Positions 23,306-33,686 of a stretch of 64,000 nucleotides of DNA are shown piece by piece (within the stretch, counting starts at the first letter, position 1; each line of letters starts with the position of its first letter). The position numbers and the translations under genes were made by a program. This DNA is from Papio anubis (Eukaryota; Chordata; Mammalia; Primates; Cercopithecidae): assembly GCF_008728515.1 (NCBI RefSeq), contig NC_044976.1:210057467-210121466 (forward strand), given 5' to 3'. A model generated the notes under the pieces. That model was not told the origin of the DNA. It was given only the letters and a program-made list of their open reading frames with translations, and did no database searches.

Positions 23306-23489
23306 TCAGCCCAGACTCTTTCTTCAGAGAAATGCACAGTCACATACACGACTTAAATTTATATCTAATTGTTGGTGTCCATGACTCTATTCGGAATTGT
23401 TGGAATGCAGGTAGAAAACCATAGCTCTCGTTTATTCTCCACAAAGCTTTCTGACAGGTTGTTCAAAAAACAAATATAAAAATGTCATG

Positions 23490-24078
23490 GCCATGGCTTA
23501 AAATTTTGAATGAATATCTCATTGCCTACAAGACAAGGTATAAATTTCTGTAACATTATAGTCAGAGCTCTTCTCAACATGACTCTAATTCACTTTGCCA
23601 GCCTTCTTTCCTGACACGTCCTGACCACACACACACATCTGTTCTCTAGCTCCTCCAAACAATTTGACCTCCTCTCAAACGGGCACTCACACGGCTTCCG
23701 CCCTGTCCCCATCCTCTCCTCTCAGCCTAGGGATGCCCTCCTTCCAATTTTTCACCTGTCTAAATCCTCTTCATTCAACAACGCCCTGTTCAAATATCAT
23801 TTCCTCTGTTAATCCCTTTCTGTCATCAAAGACTGAATTGATTCCTCCTCTCTAGTTTGTCCCAAGGCAGTTTGCTCAGATCACTGTTACGTCGATTTAT
23901 TTCCTATTGCAGTTAAATATACACACGTCCACGGGTATTTCACATAGATGCACGTGCCTGTCTCCCATACTCCAATATGAACGCTTTTAGACAATGACCT
24001 TATATGTTTTATGTTTGCTTCTCCAGTGCCTTGTATATGATGGGTATGCCAGAAAAGTTTGTTAAATGAATTTTTTAA
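23490..24078 (+). repeat. L2 LINE 3' segment, about 590 bp
   Basis: The L2 order is readable: 'aatatctcattgcctacaag', 'gagctcttctcaacatgac', 'ttcaaatatcatttcctctg', 'tgtctcccatactcc', 'agtgccttgtatatgatggg' and 'gttaaatgaa' at the end. It is diverged and has no coding capacity. Confidence 0.7.
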
Positions 24079-24957
24079 AAAAAGAAATTATAGAGAAAGG
24101 ATAACACATTAGATTCCTAGGTAAATCAATAAGAACCTAGGCTGTGTCAATAGAAGAGTAGAATTGGAAAAGGGGAGAAATAAAGGAGATCTGTGGCATG
24201 GTTTGGATAGAGGAAATAAAAGAAATGGGACCCAGAAGACCTTGGGTGCCCGCGATGGGACTGAATGGTGGTACTGGAAACGGGAGAAATGGGAGAAGAC
24301 GGGAAGAGCAGCATTGGCGAGAGGGTCGAGATGGAGTGGGCGGAGGTAAGTGTGGAATTCTGCTGGGTCTCAGGTGACAGCAGGGCAGACAGAAGAGGTC
24401 CCAGCAGATATAAAACATGTGAGTCAGGGGCTTGGGTGACACTGAGAGCTACCTACTTAAAATTTGTGCATGATATCCTGGGAGATGAACTCAAGAAAGA
24501 CAACATGTGGGAAAAAAGAAGGGAATCGAAGCCAGAGACTTGGGTGATAACGTTTAAGGGTTGGAAGGAAAAAGTAAACCCAACAAATAAGATAAAGACA
24601 AAAAATCAGAGGCAGAATTTCCTAAACTGTACCTAGAACTTTAATGATAAAGGATCCTGGAAATTCCAGTTTGTATCCTTTCATCCCTTGAAATACTGAT
24701 TTAGGGGGATGTAGAAGGGGAAAGAATGGACACCAAATGCCAATTGACCTATTCAGTGTTTTGGAATTCAGAGGTTACATGTGACCCATGAGAGAGCAGT
24801 TTTAGTAATGTGGGAAGATGAAAAAGCAAGTTGAAAAGGTAAGAAATGAAGAGTAAGAAGGAAGAGAAGCACTGGGGGTAGACTGTCCTTTTGCAAAGGT
24901 TGCATCCCTTTTCTTGAAGAATCCATAGAATCTCCTAAGGATTAGGAGCACGGTCTG
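24079..24957. other. unique purine-rich non-coding sequence
   Basis: G/A-rich between about 24160 and 24350. The opposed frames at 24137-24442 and 24265-24636 reflect this composition. No family recognised. Confidence 0.45.
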
Positions 24958-24965
24958 TGGATTTC

Positions 24966-25275
24966 TTTTTTGTTGTTTTTTGCTTGTTTGAGCTGGAGCT
25001 TTGCTCTTGTTGCCCAGGTTGGAGTGCAATGGCACAATCTCAGCTCACTGCAACCTCTGCCTCCCAGGTTCAAGCGACTCTCCTTCCTCAGCCTCCTGAG
25101 TAGTTGTGATTACAGGCACCCACCACCATGCCCAGCTAATGTTTTATATTTTTAGTAGAGACGGGGTTTCACCATGTTGGCCAGGCTGGTCTTGAACTCC
25201 TGACCTCAGGTGATCCACCCGCCTCAGCCTCCCAAAGTGCTGGGATTGCAGACATGAGCCACTGCGGCCAGCCCC
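24966..25275 (-). repeat. AluS-like with short TSD
   Basis: Reverse Alu with a 'tttttgttgttttttgcttg' tail. The TSD 'tggatttc' is at 24958-24965 and 25282-25289. It is inserted at the edge of a MIR. Confidence 0.92.
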
Positions 25276-25281
25276 AGCTTA

Positions 25282-25460
25282 TGGATTTCAATCTCAGCTC
25301 TGCCACTGATTAGCTGTGTGTTTCCAAGCAAGTGCCACAAGCTCTTTGATTCTCTGTTTTCTCATTTATAAAATGAGAATAACAATACTGTCTGTAGGAT
25401 TTACTATGAGGGTGAAATGATTCAATCCACGCTGAGTGCTCAGCACAGTACTTGGCACCT
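25282..25460 (-). repeat. MIR SINE
   Basis: Antisense MIR core: 'ctcagctctgccactgatta', 'ctgtgtg', 'tctctgttttctcatttata', 'aaatgagaataa' and the tail 'cagcacagtacttggcac'. Confidence 0.85.
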
Positions 25461-25545
25461 TGCAACAGACTGAGAAGTTGTTGCTCTTGTCAATTTTGCT
25501 CCAGGCCTTTTTGAGCAAGCATCCCTGGTTAAGCATCAATTTCTT

Positions 25546-25826
25546 TTCTTTTTTTGAGACATAGTCTTGCTCTGTCTCCCAGGCTGGAGTGCAGTGGCAT
25601 GATCTCGGCTCACTGCTACCTCTGCCTCCCAGGTCAAGCAATTCTCCTGCCTCAACCTCCTGAGTAGCTGGGATTACAGGTGTCCGCCACCACTCCCGGC
25701 TAATTTTTGTATTTTTAGTAGAGATGCAGTTTTAGTATGTTGGCCAGGCTGGTCTTGAACTCCTGACCTCATGATCCACCTGCCTCGGCCTCCCAAAGTG
25801 CTGGGCGTGAGCCACTGCACCCGGCT
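25546..25826 (-). repeat. AluS-like with 17-bp TSD
   Basis: The TSD at 25529-25545 and 25827-25843 has one C/T difference. There is a 10-bp loss near 25804: 'gctgggcgtgagcc' lacks 'attacag'. Confidence 0.95.
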
Positions 25827-25889
25827 TTAAGCACCAATTTCTTAATTTGGTGTTGTATAAGTTTTATCTTAATTTGGTGAGTTGTTGTA

Positions 25890-26152
25890 TTAGTTGTATT
25901 AGTTTGCTGGGGCTGCCATAACAAAATACCACAGCTGAGTGGCTTCAGCAACAGAAATGTACTTTTTCACAGTTCAAAATCCGATAACGGTTCAAAAGAT
26001 CGGTTTCGAGGTTCTCCTGCTTTTGAGATGTATTATCTGTTCTGCGTCCTCACATATCTTCATCTGCTGAATTTTTCATCGTTAGAACCCTGCGGACCTC
26101 ATTAACCTCATTACCTCTTTAGACCAACCCCAATATCATATTCTACTCAGGA
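25890..26152 (-). mobile_element. MLT1/MSTD-type LTR fragment
   Basis: The terminal landmark 'gtattagtttgctggggctg' and 'ccataacaaaataccacag' matches the end of MaLR LTRs read in reverse. The rest is diverged and truncated at a pyrimidine tract. Confidence 0.65.
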
Positions 26153-26245
26153 TTTTCCCTTCTTCCTCTTCCTCTTCTTCTTCCTCTTCTTCTTTTCTTC
26201 CTTCTTCCTCTTCCTCTTCCTTCTTCCCTTTCTTCCTTCCTTCTT
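26153..26245. repeat. 93-nt uninterrupted pyrimidine tract
   Basis: Only C and T from 26153 to 26245, built of TTC, TTCC and TTCCTC units with mirror-like segments. Such tracts can form triplex (H-) DNA and are often unstable. An Alu follows directly. Confidence 0.95.
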
Positions 26246-26543
26246 ATTTATTTATTTTTTTTGAGACGGAATCTCACTCTGTTGCCCAGGCTGGAGTGCA
26301 ATGGCACGATCTTGGCTCACTGCAGCCTCTGCCTCCCGTGTTCAACTGATTCTCCTGCCTCAGCCTCCTGAGTCGCAGGGATTACAGGCACCCACCATCA
26401 TGCCTGGCTAAATTTTGTATTTTTAGTAGAGATGGGCTTTCACCATGTTGGCCAGGCTGGTCTCAAGCTCTCGACCTAAAGTGATCCACCTGACTTGGCC
26501 TCCCAAAGTGCTAGGATTACAGGCGAGAGTCACCACACCCGGT
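26246..26543 (-). repeat. AluS-like
   Basis: Reverse Alu with an (ATTT)n tail at 26246-26260 and end 'ccaccacacccggtc'. I could not find a TSD, so its 5' neighbour may have been rearranged. Confidence 0.9.
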
Positions 26544-26705
26544 CCCGTGACAGGTGCTTTTGACAAAAAAAAAAGGCACCCTGTTTATATTTTATTCTTT
26601 AAGAAGGCAAATTTTGAGGCATGTTAAAGGACTAAGAGAAAAGTTTCCATTGGAGGAAAAACTCAGAAACTCAGAGTGGTGAAACTCAGATTTGCTTAGG
26701 TTTAG

Positions 26706-27018
26706 TTAGTTTGGTTGTTTGTTTGTTTTGTTTTTTCTGAGACAGAGTCTTGCTTTGTCGCCCAGGCTGGAGTGCAATGGCACGATCTTGGCTCACTGCA
26801 AACTCCACCTCCTGGGCTCAAGCGATTCTCTTACCTCAGCCTCTAGAGTAGCTGGGATTACAGGCACACGCCACCACATCCAAATGTTTGTATTTTTAGT
26901 AGAGACAGGGGTTCACCAAGTTGGCCAAGCTGGTCTTGAACTCCTGACCTCAGGCGATCTGCCTGCCTTGGCCTCCCAAAGTGCTGGGATGACAGGTGTG
27001 AGCCACCGCGCTGACCAC
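26706..27018 (-). repeat. AluS-like with perfect 14-bp TSD
   Basis: The TSD 'ttgcttaggtttag' is at 26692-26705 and 27019-27032. The tail is (GTTT)n-rich. Confidence 0.96.
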
Positions 27019-27032
27019 TTGCTTAGGTTTAG

Positions 27033-27689
27033 ATAGTTAATGAGTGGTAAGGGATTCTGCTGAGTTCTAACCCAACATTCGTATCTACTTCCCCCCACCC
27101 TGCCCCCATTCCCCAGCACCACTTCTGCATGTCATTCTAAGTCTGCATGCCTCTTTGGATATGAGAATGATTCTTACAGCTTCTGGTGATTGGATGCTTT
27201 ATTAAATAGTGCTGTTATTTCCCTGGGACTGAAAGGCAGAGATATAGGCAGTTTTACAAGAGAAACTGAAAAATACAACAACGACGCAAAAGGGTGGGGC
27301 TGTCCCAAGAGGACTGCTTGCTACTGTGTGCTTGCTCCAAAACTCCACCAACTCCTCATAAAACCTGGGACTGGAATTCTCCAGGCCCCACGGCTGCTAT
27401 CACAGCCGCCTGTACCACACATGTGCCTCCCTGATGTGGCAAGGGTGGCCATATGTGGCTTATTAATGAACTTTCTCTGTCTTACAGATTGCCTCGAAGA
27501 TGCCAGATTTCCCCAAAGATTCAGTTTGCTGGACTCTCTCCCTCATTAAGTCTCCAGTAGCTATAAACACAGCCATCTCCCTCTGAATTCTTAATGACTG
27601 GAGGTAAAAGATTCTGCTGCTCTAATGCATTCATTCTAAACAGGTGATCTATTACTACAAAGGATTAAATTAAACAGTGTATCACTTTG
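27033..27689. other. unique non-coding sequence
   Basis: No repeat recognised. An acceptor-like 'ctttctctgtcttacag' ends at 27487, but no matching donor or conserved frame follows that I can support. The 119-codon frame at 27190-27549 shows no recognised domain. Confidence 0.45.
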
Positions 27690-28619
27690 ATATGGTTTGG
27701 CTGTGTCCCCACCCAAATCTCATCTTGAATTATAGCTCACCTAATACCCTCGTGTTATAGGAGGGCCCTAGTGGGAGATAGTTGAATCATGGGGGCGGTT
27801 TCCCCCATACTGTTCTCGTGGTAGTGAGTAAGTCTCATGAGATCTGATTTTTTTTTTTTTTTTTTTTGGCCCGGGAATCAGAAAATAGCTTTATTTCATT
27901 GTGGGGAGCAGGCTGACGTCCAGCATCAGAGCTCCTGAACAGCTTCTTGGTGCTGGCGGCCTTGGTGACCTTGAGCACATTGAAGCACACCATCTTGCTC
28001 AGGGGCTGGCACTCGCCCACTGTGACGATGTCACTGATCTGGACATCCCTGAAGCAGGGGGACAGCTGTACAGACATGTTCTTGCGGCCCTTCTTGAAGC
28101 GGTTGTACTTGCAGATGTAGTGCAGTCTCGGCAGATGACAATGATCCTCTGCATCTTCATCTTGGTCACCACACCAGAGAAGACCTGCCCTCGAATGGAG
28201 ACATTCCCAGTGAATGGGCATTTCTTGTCAATGTAGGTGCCCTCAATAGCCTCTTGAAGCCCAGACCAATGTTCTTATAGTACCGTGGGGGCTTCTCCTG
28301 GCTAGTTTCTGCCAGCAGGGTCCCTCTTCTTGTTTTGAAAGATAGTTGGCAGCTTTTAGTAGGCACCCTCTGTCTAAATGTCTGCCATCTTCCTGGCCAC
28401 CTGAAAAAAGGGTCTGACGGTTTTAAAACAGGAAAGTCCTTTCACTTGGCTCTCATTCTCTCTTGTCTGCCGCCATGTAAGATGTGCCTTTTGCCTTCTG
28501 CCATGACTGTGAGGCCTCCGCGGCCACGTGGAACTGTGAGTCCATTAAACCTCTTTTTCTTTATAAATTACCCAGTCTCGGGTATGCCTGTATCAGCCAC
28601 GTGAAAATGGACTAACACA
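27690..28619 (+). mobile_element. THE1/MST-type MaLR solo LTR, split by RPS11 retrocopy
   Basis: The left part (27690-27847) begins 'tgatatggtttggctgtgtc' and the right part (about 28412-28619) ends 'ggactaacaca'. Landmarks include 'cccaaatctcatcttgaatt', 'tgaatcatgggggc', 'gtctgccgccatgtaagatg', 'tgtgaggcctccgcggccac' and a polyadenylation region with 'ttataaattacccagtctcg'. No internal retroviral genes are present. The two halves were continuous before the RPS11 insertion. Confidence 0.85.
27848..28411 (-). pseudogene. RPS11P: processed pseudogene of ribosomal protein S11
   Basis: On the minus strand this is an intronless copy of the RPS11 mRNA. It has the 5' UTR remnant near 28400-28411, a start codon at 28388-28386 and the body with recognisable blocks (PRYYKNIGLGFK near 28263-28290, MSVQLSPCFRDVQ near 28040-28080, DIVTVGECQPLSK near 28000-28040). 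The 3' UTR carries AATAAA-type text (28 bp before the tail), and the 21-nt poly(A) shows as T at 27848-27868. Parental RPS11 is a 158-residue small-subunit 40S protein. This copy has an early stop a few codons after the ATG, at least two frameshifts in the N-terminal half, several substitutions in conserved positions and loss of the normal stop by a 1-nt deletion. It is therefore dead. It lies inside a THE1/MST-type LTR, with 'gatctga'/'ggtctga' as a possible short TSD. Confidence 0.93.
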
Positions 28620-28657
28620 CATTTCTTTCTTCATTGTCTTCTGTGAGGCAGTAGATT

Positions 28658-28890
28658 TTGGAGGTTAAGAGAGTTTGATTTTGATTTCCGGCTCTGCCTG
28701 TTCTTACTAGGTATTAACTTTTTGCAAGTTACCTAGCCATCCTAATATTATTTTCCTTATCTCTGAAGTAAGGATAGTAACAGAGTCTTCTCCTGAAGGT
28801 TATTGTGAGGATTAAGGGAAAAGATGTAGGTGACACTAGTTGTGTAGTCTGAGACATAATATGTACTCAATAAATGTTAGCTATTATCAT
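28658..28890 (-). repeat. MIR SINE, near full length
   Basis: Antisense MIR: 'ttccggctctgcctgttctt', 'caagttacctagcc', 'ttttccttatctctgaagta', 'gttattgtgaggattaa' and the end 'atgtactcaataaatgttag'. Confidence 0.85.
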
Positions 28891-29087
28891 TAGTATACAT
28901 CTTGGAGGAGGATGGGAATGAACATGGGAAAAGTAACTAAGAATTAGTTTTGGTTCCCACCTACCAACTGGAGTTTGGGTCTTAAGTTTTCAATTTGGTA
29001 TGTCATATGTAAAATTATTTTGTGAACCACCTATCAGGTACTATATTTACCACTTGGAAGACTGGATCATTAGAAGCACAGACTTCA

Positions 29088-29145
29088 ACATCAAGCTATA
29101 GATTCATGTAATAAACCTACACATGTACCCCCTGAATCTAAAATT
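29088..29145 (+). repeat. very short L1 3' end
   Basis: 'taataaacctacacatgtac' followed by 'ccc' and a degenerate A-rich tail (AAATAAATAATTAATT) matches the last bases of L1 elements. Only about 60 bp is present, an extreme 5' truncation. Confidence 0.55.
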
Positions 29146-29169
29146 ACAAAACAAATAAATAATTAATTA

Positions 29170-29475
29170 ATAATTATTTTTTTTGAGACAGGGTCTCACT
29201 CTGTTTCCCAGGCTGGAGTAAAATGGCACAATCTCAGCTGATGGCAACCTCCACTTCCCAGGCTCAAGCAATCCTCCCACCTCAGCCTCCCAAGTAGCTG
29301 GGACTACAGGAATGCACCACCACAACTGGCTAATTAAAACAATTTTTTTTTTCTAAAGATAAGGCCTCACTGATTGCCCAAGCTGGTCTCGAATGAACTC
29401 CTGTGCTCAATCGGTCCTCCCACTTTAGTCTCCCGAAGTGCTGGGATTAGAGGTGTAAGCCACCATGCCTAGCCG
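29170..29475 (-). repeat. AluJ-like, diverged
   Basis: Reverse Alu with J-type 'gacagggtctcactctg' and 'ctcctgtgctcaatcggtcc'. An extra A/T-rich segment lies at the arm junction (29335-29355). Confidence 0.88.
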
Positions 29476-29486
29476 TAAAATTCTTT

Positions 29487-29793
29487 CTTTCTTTTCTTTT
29501 CTTTTTTTTTTTTTTGAGACAGAGTCTCACTCTGTCACCCAGGCTAGAGTGTAGTGATCTCAGCTCACTACAACCTCTGTCTCCTGGGTTCAAGCGATTC
29601 TCCTGCCTCAGTCTCCTGACTACCTGGGATTAACGGCACCCACCACCACATCTGGCTAATTTTTTTCTATTTTTGTTAGAGAAGGGGTTTCACCATGTTG
29701 ATCAGGGTGGTCTCAAACTCCTGACCTCAGGTGATCCGCCCCCCTCGGCCTCCCAAAGTGCTGGGATTACGGGCGTGAGTCACTGCACCCAGT
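29487..29793 (-). repeat. AluS-like with 11-bp TSD
   Basis: The TSD 'taaaattcttt' is at 29476-29486 and 29794-29804. It is head-to-tail with the AluJ just upstream. Confidence 0.94.
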
Positions 29794-29814
29794 CTAAAAT
29801 TCTTTTTCAGATGG

Positions 29815-30120
29815 CGCATCCCCTTTCCTAGCTCATCCTTATCATATGAATGTGTTTGATATTTCTTTCCCATTTTTGCCATTCTCTTTTTATTATTATG
29901 AAACAATTCTGGCATATAAAAAGTATGGAGAACAGTACAATTAGTAAGCATGTACCCATAACCTACATTATGGGTAGGTTGTGGGTACATGCTTTACAAA
30001 GCATTACAAAACATAGTTAAAACCTGAAAGTTTCTATACACAATCCCCTAAACCTCTCCCAGGTCATCAATCTAAAAAGTCCTACACACTTTTATTCCAC
30101 CTTAAAACGAAAATTCTGGC
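29815..30120. repeat. possible old L1 (L1M) fragment
   Basis: The phrase 'ctggcatataaaaagtatgg' followed by 'gaacagtacaattag' and 'catgtacccataacc' resembles old L1 3' regions. The hairpin at 29946-29994 lies inside. Confidence 0.35.
29946..29994. repeat. hairpin: 21-bp arms, 7-nt loop
   Basis: Left arm 29946-29966 and right arm 29974-29994 are reverse complements except for one position, which would be a U-G wobble in RNA if the plus strand is transcribed. The loop is 'attatgg'. No poly(A), TSD or known miRNA seed was recognised. Confidence 0.85.
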
Positions 30121-30467
30121 TGGAGCTTATCATTTGGACAAAACTTCAAAATGGTAGTTCTGTTTGAGAGCTAGTAAAGGAAGAAGGCAATGAGTAAAGG
30201 ATAGAAAAATTTATAGCTGGGCCTCAAACTCTGAAAATTTTGTTTTCCTGATTGGGATTGTTCATCTGTTCATTAGCTCAGAGAGAAAACTGCAGCCACC
30301 ATTTTTCTCTCATCTACAATATTCAGAGCAATGTTTTTCAAACTCTATTCCCTGACCCGTTAGTAAATCATGAAATCAGTTTGGTGGATCAGGAACAGCA
30401 AGATTAAAAATAACAAAGCAGACAAAATAGAACAAAAGGAAGGATAAGCAAGGAGAAAATATCAAAG
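29995..30467. other. unique non-coding sequence
   Basis: No repeat or exon recognised. A-rich towards 30400-30460. Confidence 0.4.
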
Positions 30468-30477
30468 TGTGTAAGGG

Positions 30478-30784
30478 GGCCGGATGCGGTGGCTCATGCC
30501 TGTAATCTCAGCACTTTGGGAGGCCGAGGCAGGTGAATCATCTGAGGTCAGGAGTTCAAGACTAGCCTGGCCAACATGGTGAAACCCTGTCTCTATTAAA
30601 AATACAAAAATTAACTGGGCATGTTGGTGGGCGCCTGTAATCCCAGCTGCTCAGGAGGCTGAAGCAGGAGAATCACTTGAGGAGAAATCACCGGAGGCAG
30701 AGGTTGCAGTGAGCAGAGATTGCACCACAGCCCTCCAGCCTGGGCAACAGAGGGAGACTGTCTCAAAAAAAACACACACACATA
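30478..30784 (+). repeat. AluS-like with (CA)n-ended tail and TSD
   Basis: The TSD 'tgtgtaaggg' is at 30468-30477 and 30785-30794. The tail is A8 followed by (CA)n at 30772-30782, another tail turned into a microsatellite. Confidence 0.94.
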
Positions 30785-30794
30785 TGTGTAAGGG

Positions 30795-31825
30795 TAGATT
30801 TTGTGGTGGAAGCTTTTGTTTCCTATTTGTATATGACTATGTATTTGTATATGTGCACACAGTTGCTATGTACTATTATATTCCTCTCCCGTGGGTTCTA
30901 GAGAAAAAACCCTGACACCTGCTGTTGCGAAGACTTGACAATGCTCCAGAAGGCCTGACGTCCAGTCTCCAGCTTCTAGGTGAGAAGGAAGCGATGAGGC
31001 GGGAGGATAATATCAAGGCATTGCTTCAAGGACCAAGGTTTCCGCCTGGAAACATGCAGCATGAAATATACAACCTCAGCACTTCTCTCTCCCCACCTAA
31101 ACCGTTTACTCCTGGGGCTATTCGTGGACAGAAGTACACCCTCTGACCAGAACGCTGAAAAATCTGACAGGCAAGCTTGAGTCTTACTTATCCTTGTGTT
31201 CTCAATCCCTCCTACTGCCCAGTGATTTTCAAAGCCATACGCATAAAGTAGGTATTTCATTAAAGGTGTTTCAGGGATACCTGAAATGTGTCTGAATCAG
31301 GTATGGTAAAGCACGCAGATGTGGAAACGACTGTCATGAGGGAAGAAGTTATTTGTACTCACAGATCCCTGGAAACAGGGGCCACAGCAGGCCACACAGG
31401 GCCACATGGGGAAGCACTGGGGTCTGTCGGGACACAGAGGGAGCAGGGGGGCAAAGAGGGGCAAGAGAGTTTACTGTGGCTCTGCAGGAAGGAACAGGCT
31501 GGGCAGGGGAGGTAGGCTGAGCAGGTTCAGGGCCAGCTGGTTTGAATAATTTCAGTGGGCCTTGGGGTTGGGGGTGATGCCCCTCGTTTTGGTAACTGGT
31601 CCTGAGGTAAACAGGACACATGATGGGTAACGGCCCTGAGTGTGAGAGCCTTGAGAGAGCCCGAGGAAGGAGGTGGCTGGGAGTCTGGGCTCTGGCCTGG
31701 TTGGTTTGCACATGTGAGGTATGCTGAAAGGCAAATTGTTGCCTACCTCTAGGAATTTGCTAGCCCTGAGAGGAGGCCTCTTTCCAGGGTCAGTAAGGCC
31801 TCAAGATGTCAAAGCATCAAGCATA
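30795..31825. other. unique non-coding sequence
   Basis: About 1 kb with no recognised repeat. G-rich near 31370-31510. The 120-codon minus-strand frame at 31349-31711 is proline-rich because of base composition, and no domain is recognised. Confidence 0.45.
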
Positions 31826-31918
31826 CAAAAAACGATCACTTGAGGCCAGGAGTTCGAGACCAGCCTGGGCAACACAGTGAGGTCCCATCTACACAAAAAA
31901 TAAAAACTAAAAAAAAAG
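31826..31918 (+). repeat. truncated Alu left arm
   Basis: Starts mid-arm at 'gatcacttgaggccaggagt' and runs to an A-rich tail at 31892-31918. It lacks the first third of the arm and the whole right arm. Confidence 0.8.
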
Positions 31919-32016
31919 AAGACGTGATTAAAACAGTTTTTGAAATGGAGATAGAGTATCTGACTGATACAGTTTTTATGTGCTCGTTCTATTGTGAGGA
32001 AAAAGGTAGAATATTT

Positions 32017-32310
32017 AGGCCTGGTGCAGTGGCTCGTGCCTATAATCCCAGCACTTTGGGAGGCCGAGGTGGGTGGATCACCTGAGGTCGCAAGTTCAAG
32101 ACCAACCTGACCAACATGGAGAAACCCTGTTTCCACTAAAAATACAAAATTAGCCAGGCGTGGTGGCACATGCCTGTAATCCCAGCTACTCAGGAGGCTG
32201 AGGCAGGAGAGTTGCTTGAACCCAGGAGGTAGAGTTGCAGTGAATCAAGGTTGTGCCATTGCACTCCAGCCTGGGCAACAAGAACAAAACTGTCTTTAAA
32301 AAAAAAAAAT
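32017..32310 (+). repeat. AluS-like with 11-bp TSD
   Basis: The TSD 'gtagaatattt' is at 32006-32016 and 32311-32321. The dimer is complete. Confidence 0.95.
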
Positions 32311-32451
32311 GTAGAATATTTGCTTACAATTCATGTTCTCTCTCTCTCTCCTTTTCTTTCCCCTCTTTACATGCCTAGTTTGGTGCTTGGTACACAGTGG
32401 GCATTCAAAAGTGTTCAATTTTCTTCCCTTTACATTTAAATATAATAATTT

Positions 32452-32741
32452 TGGCCAGGCACGGTGGCTCATGCCTGTGATCCCAGCACTTTGGGAGGCC
32501 AAGGCGGATAGATCACGAGGTCAGGAGTTCGAGACCAGCCTGACCAACATGATGAAACTCTGTCTCTACTAAAAATGCAAAAATTAGCCGGACGTGGTGG
32601 CACATGCCTGTAATCCCAGCTACTCAGGAGGCTGAGGCAGGAGAATAGCTTGAACCTGGGAGGCAGGATGCAATGAGTCAAGATCATGCCACTGCACTCC
32701 AGCCTAGGCAACAGAGTGAGACTTTATCTTGATAATAATAG
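32452..32741 (+). repeat. AluS-like, tail degraded to (TAA)n
   Basis: The body ends 'gagactttatcttgat' followed by ATA/TAA units instead of poly(A). Flanking 'aataattt' on both sides is the likely TSD. Confidence 0.92.
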
Positions 32742-33087
32742 TAATAATTTAGAATTAGTAGACATAAACTAAAGTAGTTTCTGTATGAAAGTGAATTCAT
32801 TAGATCATGTAACATTATTAAACGATTGTCTCTGCACATGTGGAAATTAGCATTTCTGGCATGCTAAAGCAAAGAAAGTGTGATAATAGTGGATTATATT
32901 TATTAGAGTTGTCAGGTAAAAATATGGAATGCTCAATTAAATTTGAATTTCAGGTAAACAACAAAAATGTTTATGTATGTCACAAATATTGCATGAGACA
33001 TACTCAGGCTAAAAAAAAAATTGTTTGTTGTTTTCTTGAAATTCATATTTAACCGGAAATTCTGTACTTTTATTTACTGACGCCTTA
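32742..33087. other. unique AT-rich sequence
   Basis: Nothing recognised apart from a short A run at 33011-33019. Confidence 0.4.
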
Positions 33088-33685
33088 ATGTGGCAGGCAG
33101 AATTCTAAAAACAGCCCCCCAAGACTTCATAGCCTAACTGGAGCCTTTGAATCTGGAAAGCTACCACTCCCGTGATTACATTCTTATATACAGGTCTGCA
33201 GGACAGTTTACCTTAAGAGAGGAAGGTTTTCCAGTGGGCCTGCTCTAAGCAAATGGACCTTGAAAAGCAGAGAATTTGCCTTGGCTGACAGAAGAAGGGG
33301 GCAGAAAAGAAGACCGAAGAGGAAATCACAGAGACTCAGAAAGTGAGGACTCCACGTTCCATGGCTGACTTTGAAGATGGCAAAGGCTGCTGAGAAGAAA
33401 TGTAAGCAACTTTGAGGAACCAAGAGCAGCCCTTACCGACAGCTACCAAGCAAAAAAGGCACTTCGGCACATCAATGGCAAGAACTCAAATTCTACCAAA
33501 ACCAGGCTGAACTTGGAATGGATTCTTCCCCAGGCTCCAGATAGCAACTAACCCCAGCCAACACCTTGACTTTTGCCTTTGGCTATTCTGTGCCTAGGAC
33601 CCAGCTGAGCCTGTCTGGACCTACAGAACTATGAGCTAATATTATGAGTATTATGAGTGTCGTTTTCAGCTGCTAAATTGGTGAT
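33088..33685 (+). mobile_element. ancient LTR-like repeat (family not asserted)
   Basis: Motifs such as 'ggcaggcagaattctaa', 'cactcccgtgattacattct', 'gaacttggaatggattcttc' and 'ccaacaccttgacttttgcc' are familiar from an old LTR family with mammal-wide copies. The body is diverged, and its 3' end is cut by an Alu at 33687. Confidence 0.5.
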
Positions 33686-33686
33686 A

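Noticed and set aside
27481..27549. Acceptor-like 'ctctgtcttacag' followed by a short open stretch
   Set aside because: No convincing donor, no recognisable frame and no partner exon, so I do not call an exon.
27901..28236. 111-codon plus-strand frame
   Set aside because: Antisense to the RPS11 pseudogene; it exists only because the parent is coding.
29947..29993. Naming the hairpin as a miRNA
   Set aside because: Shape alone is not enough; no known seed recognised and no expression evidence.
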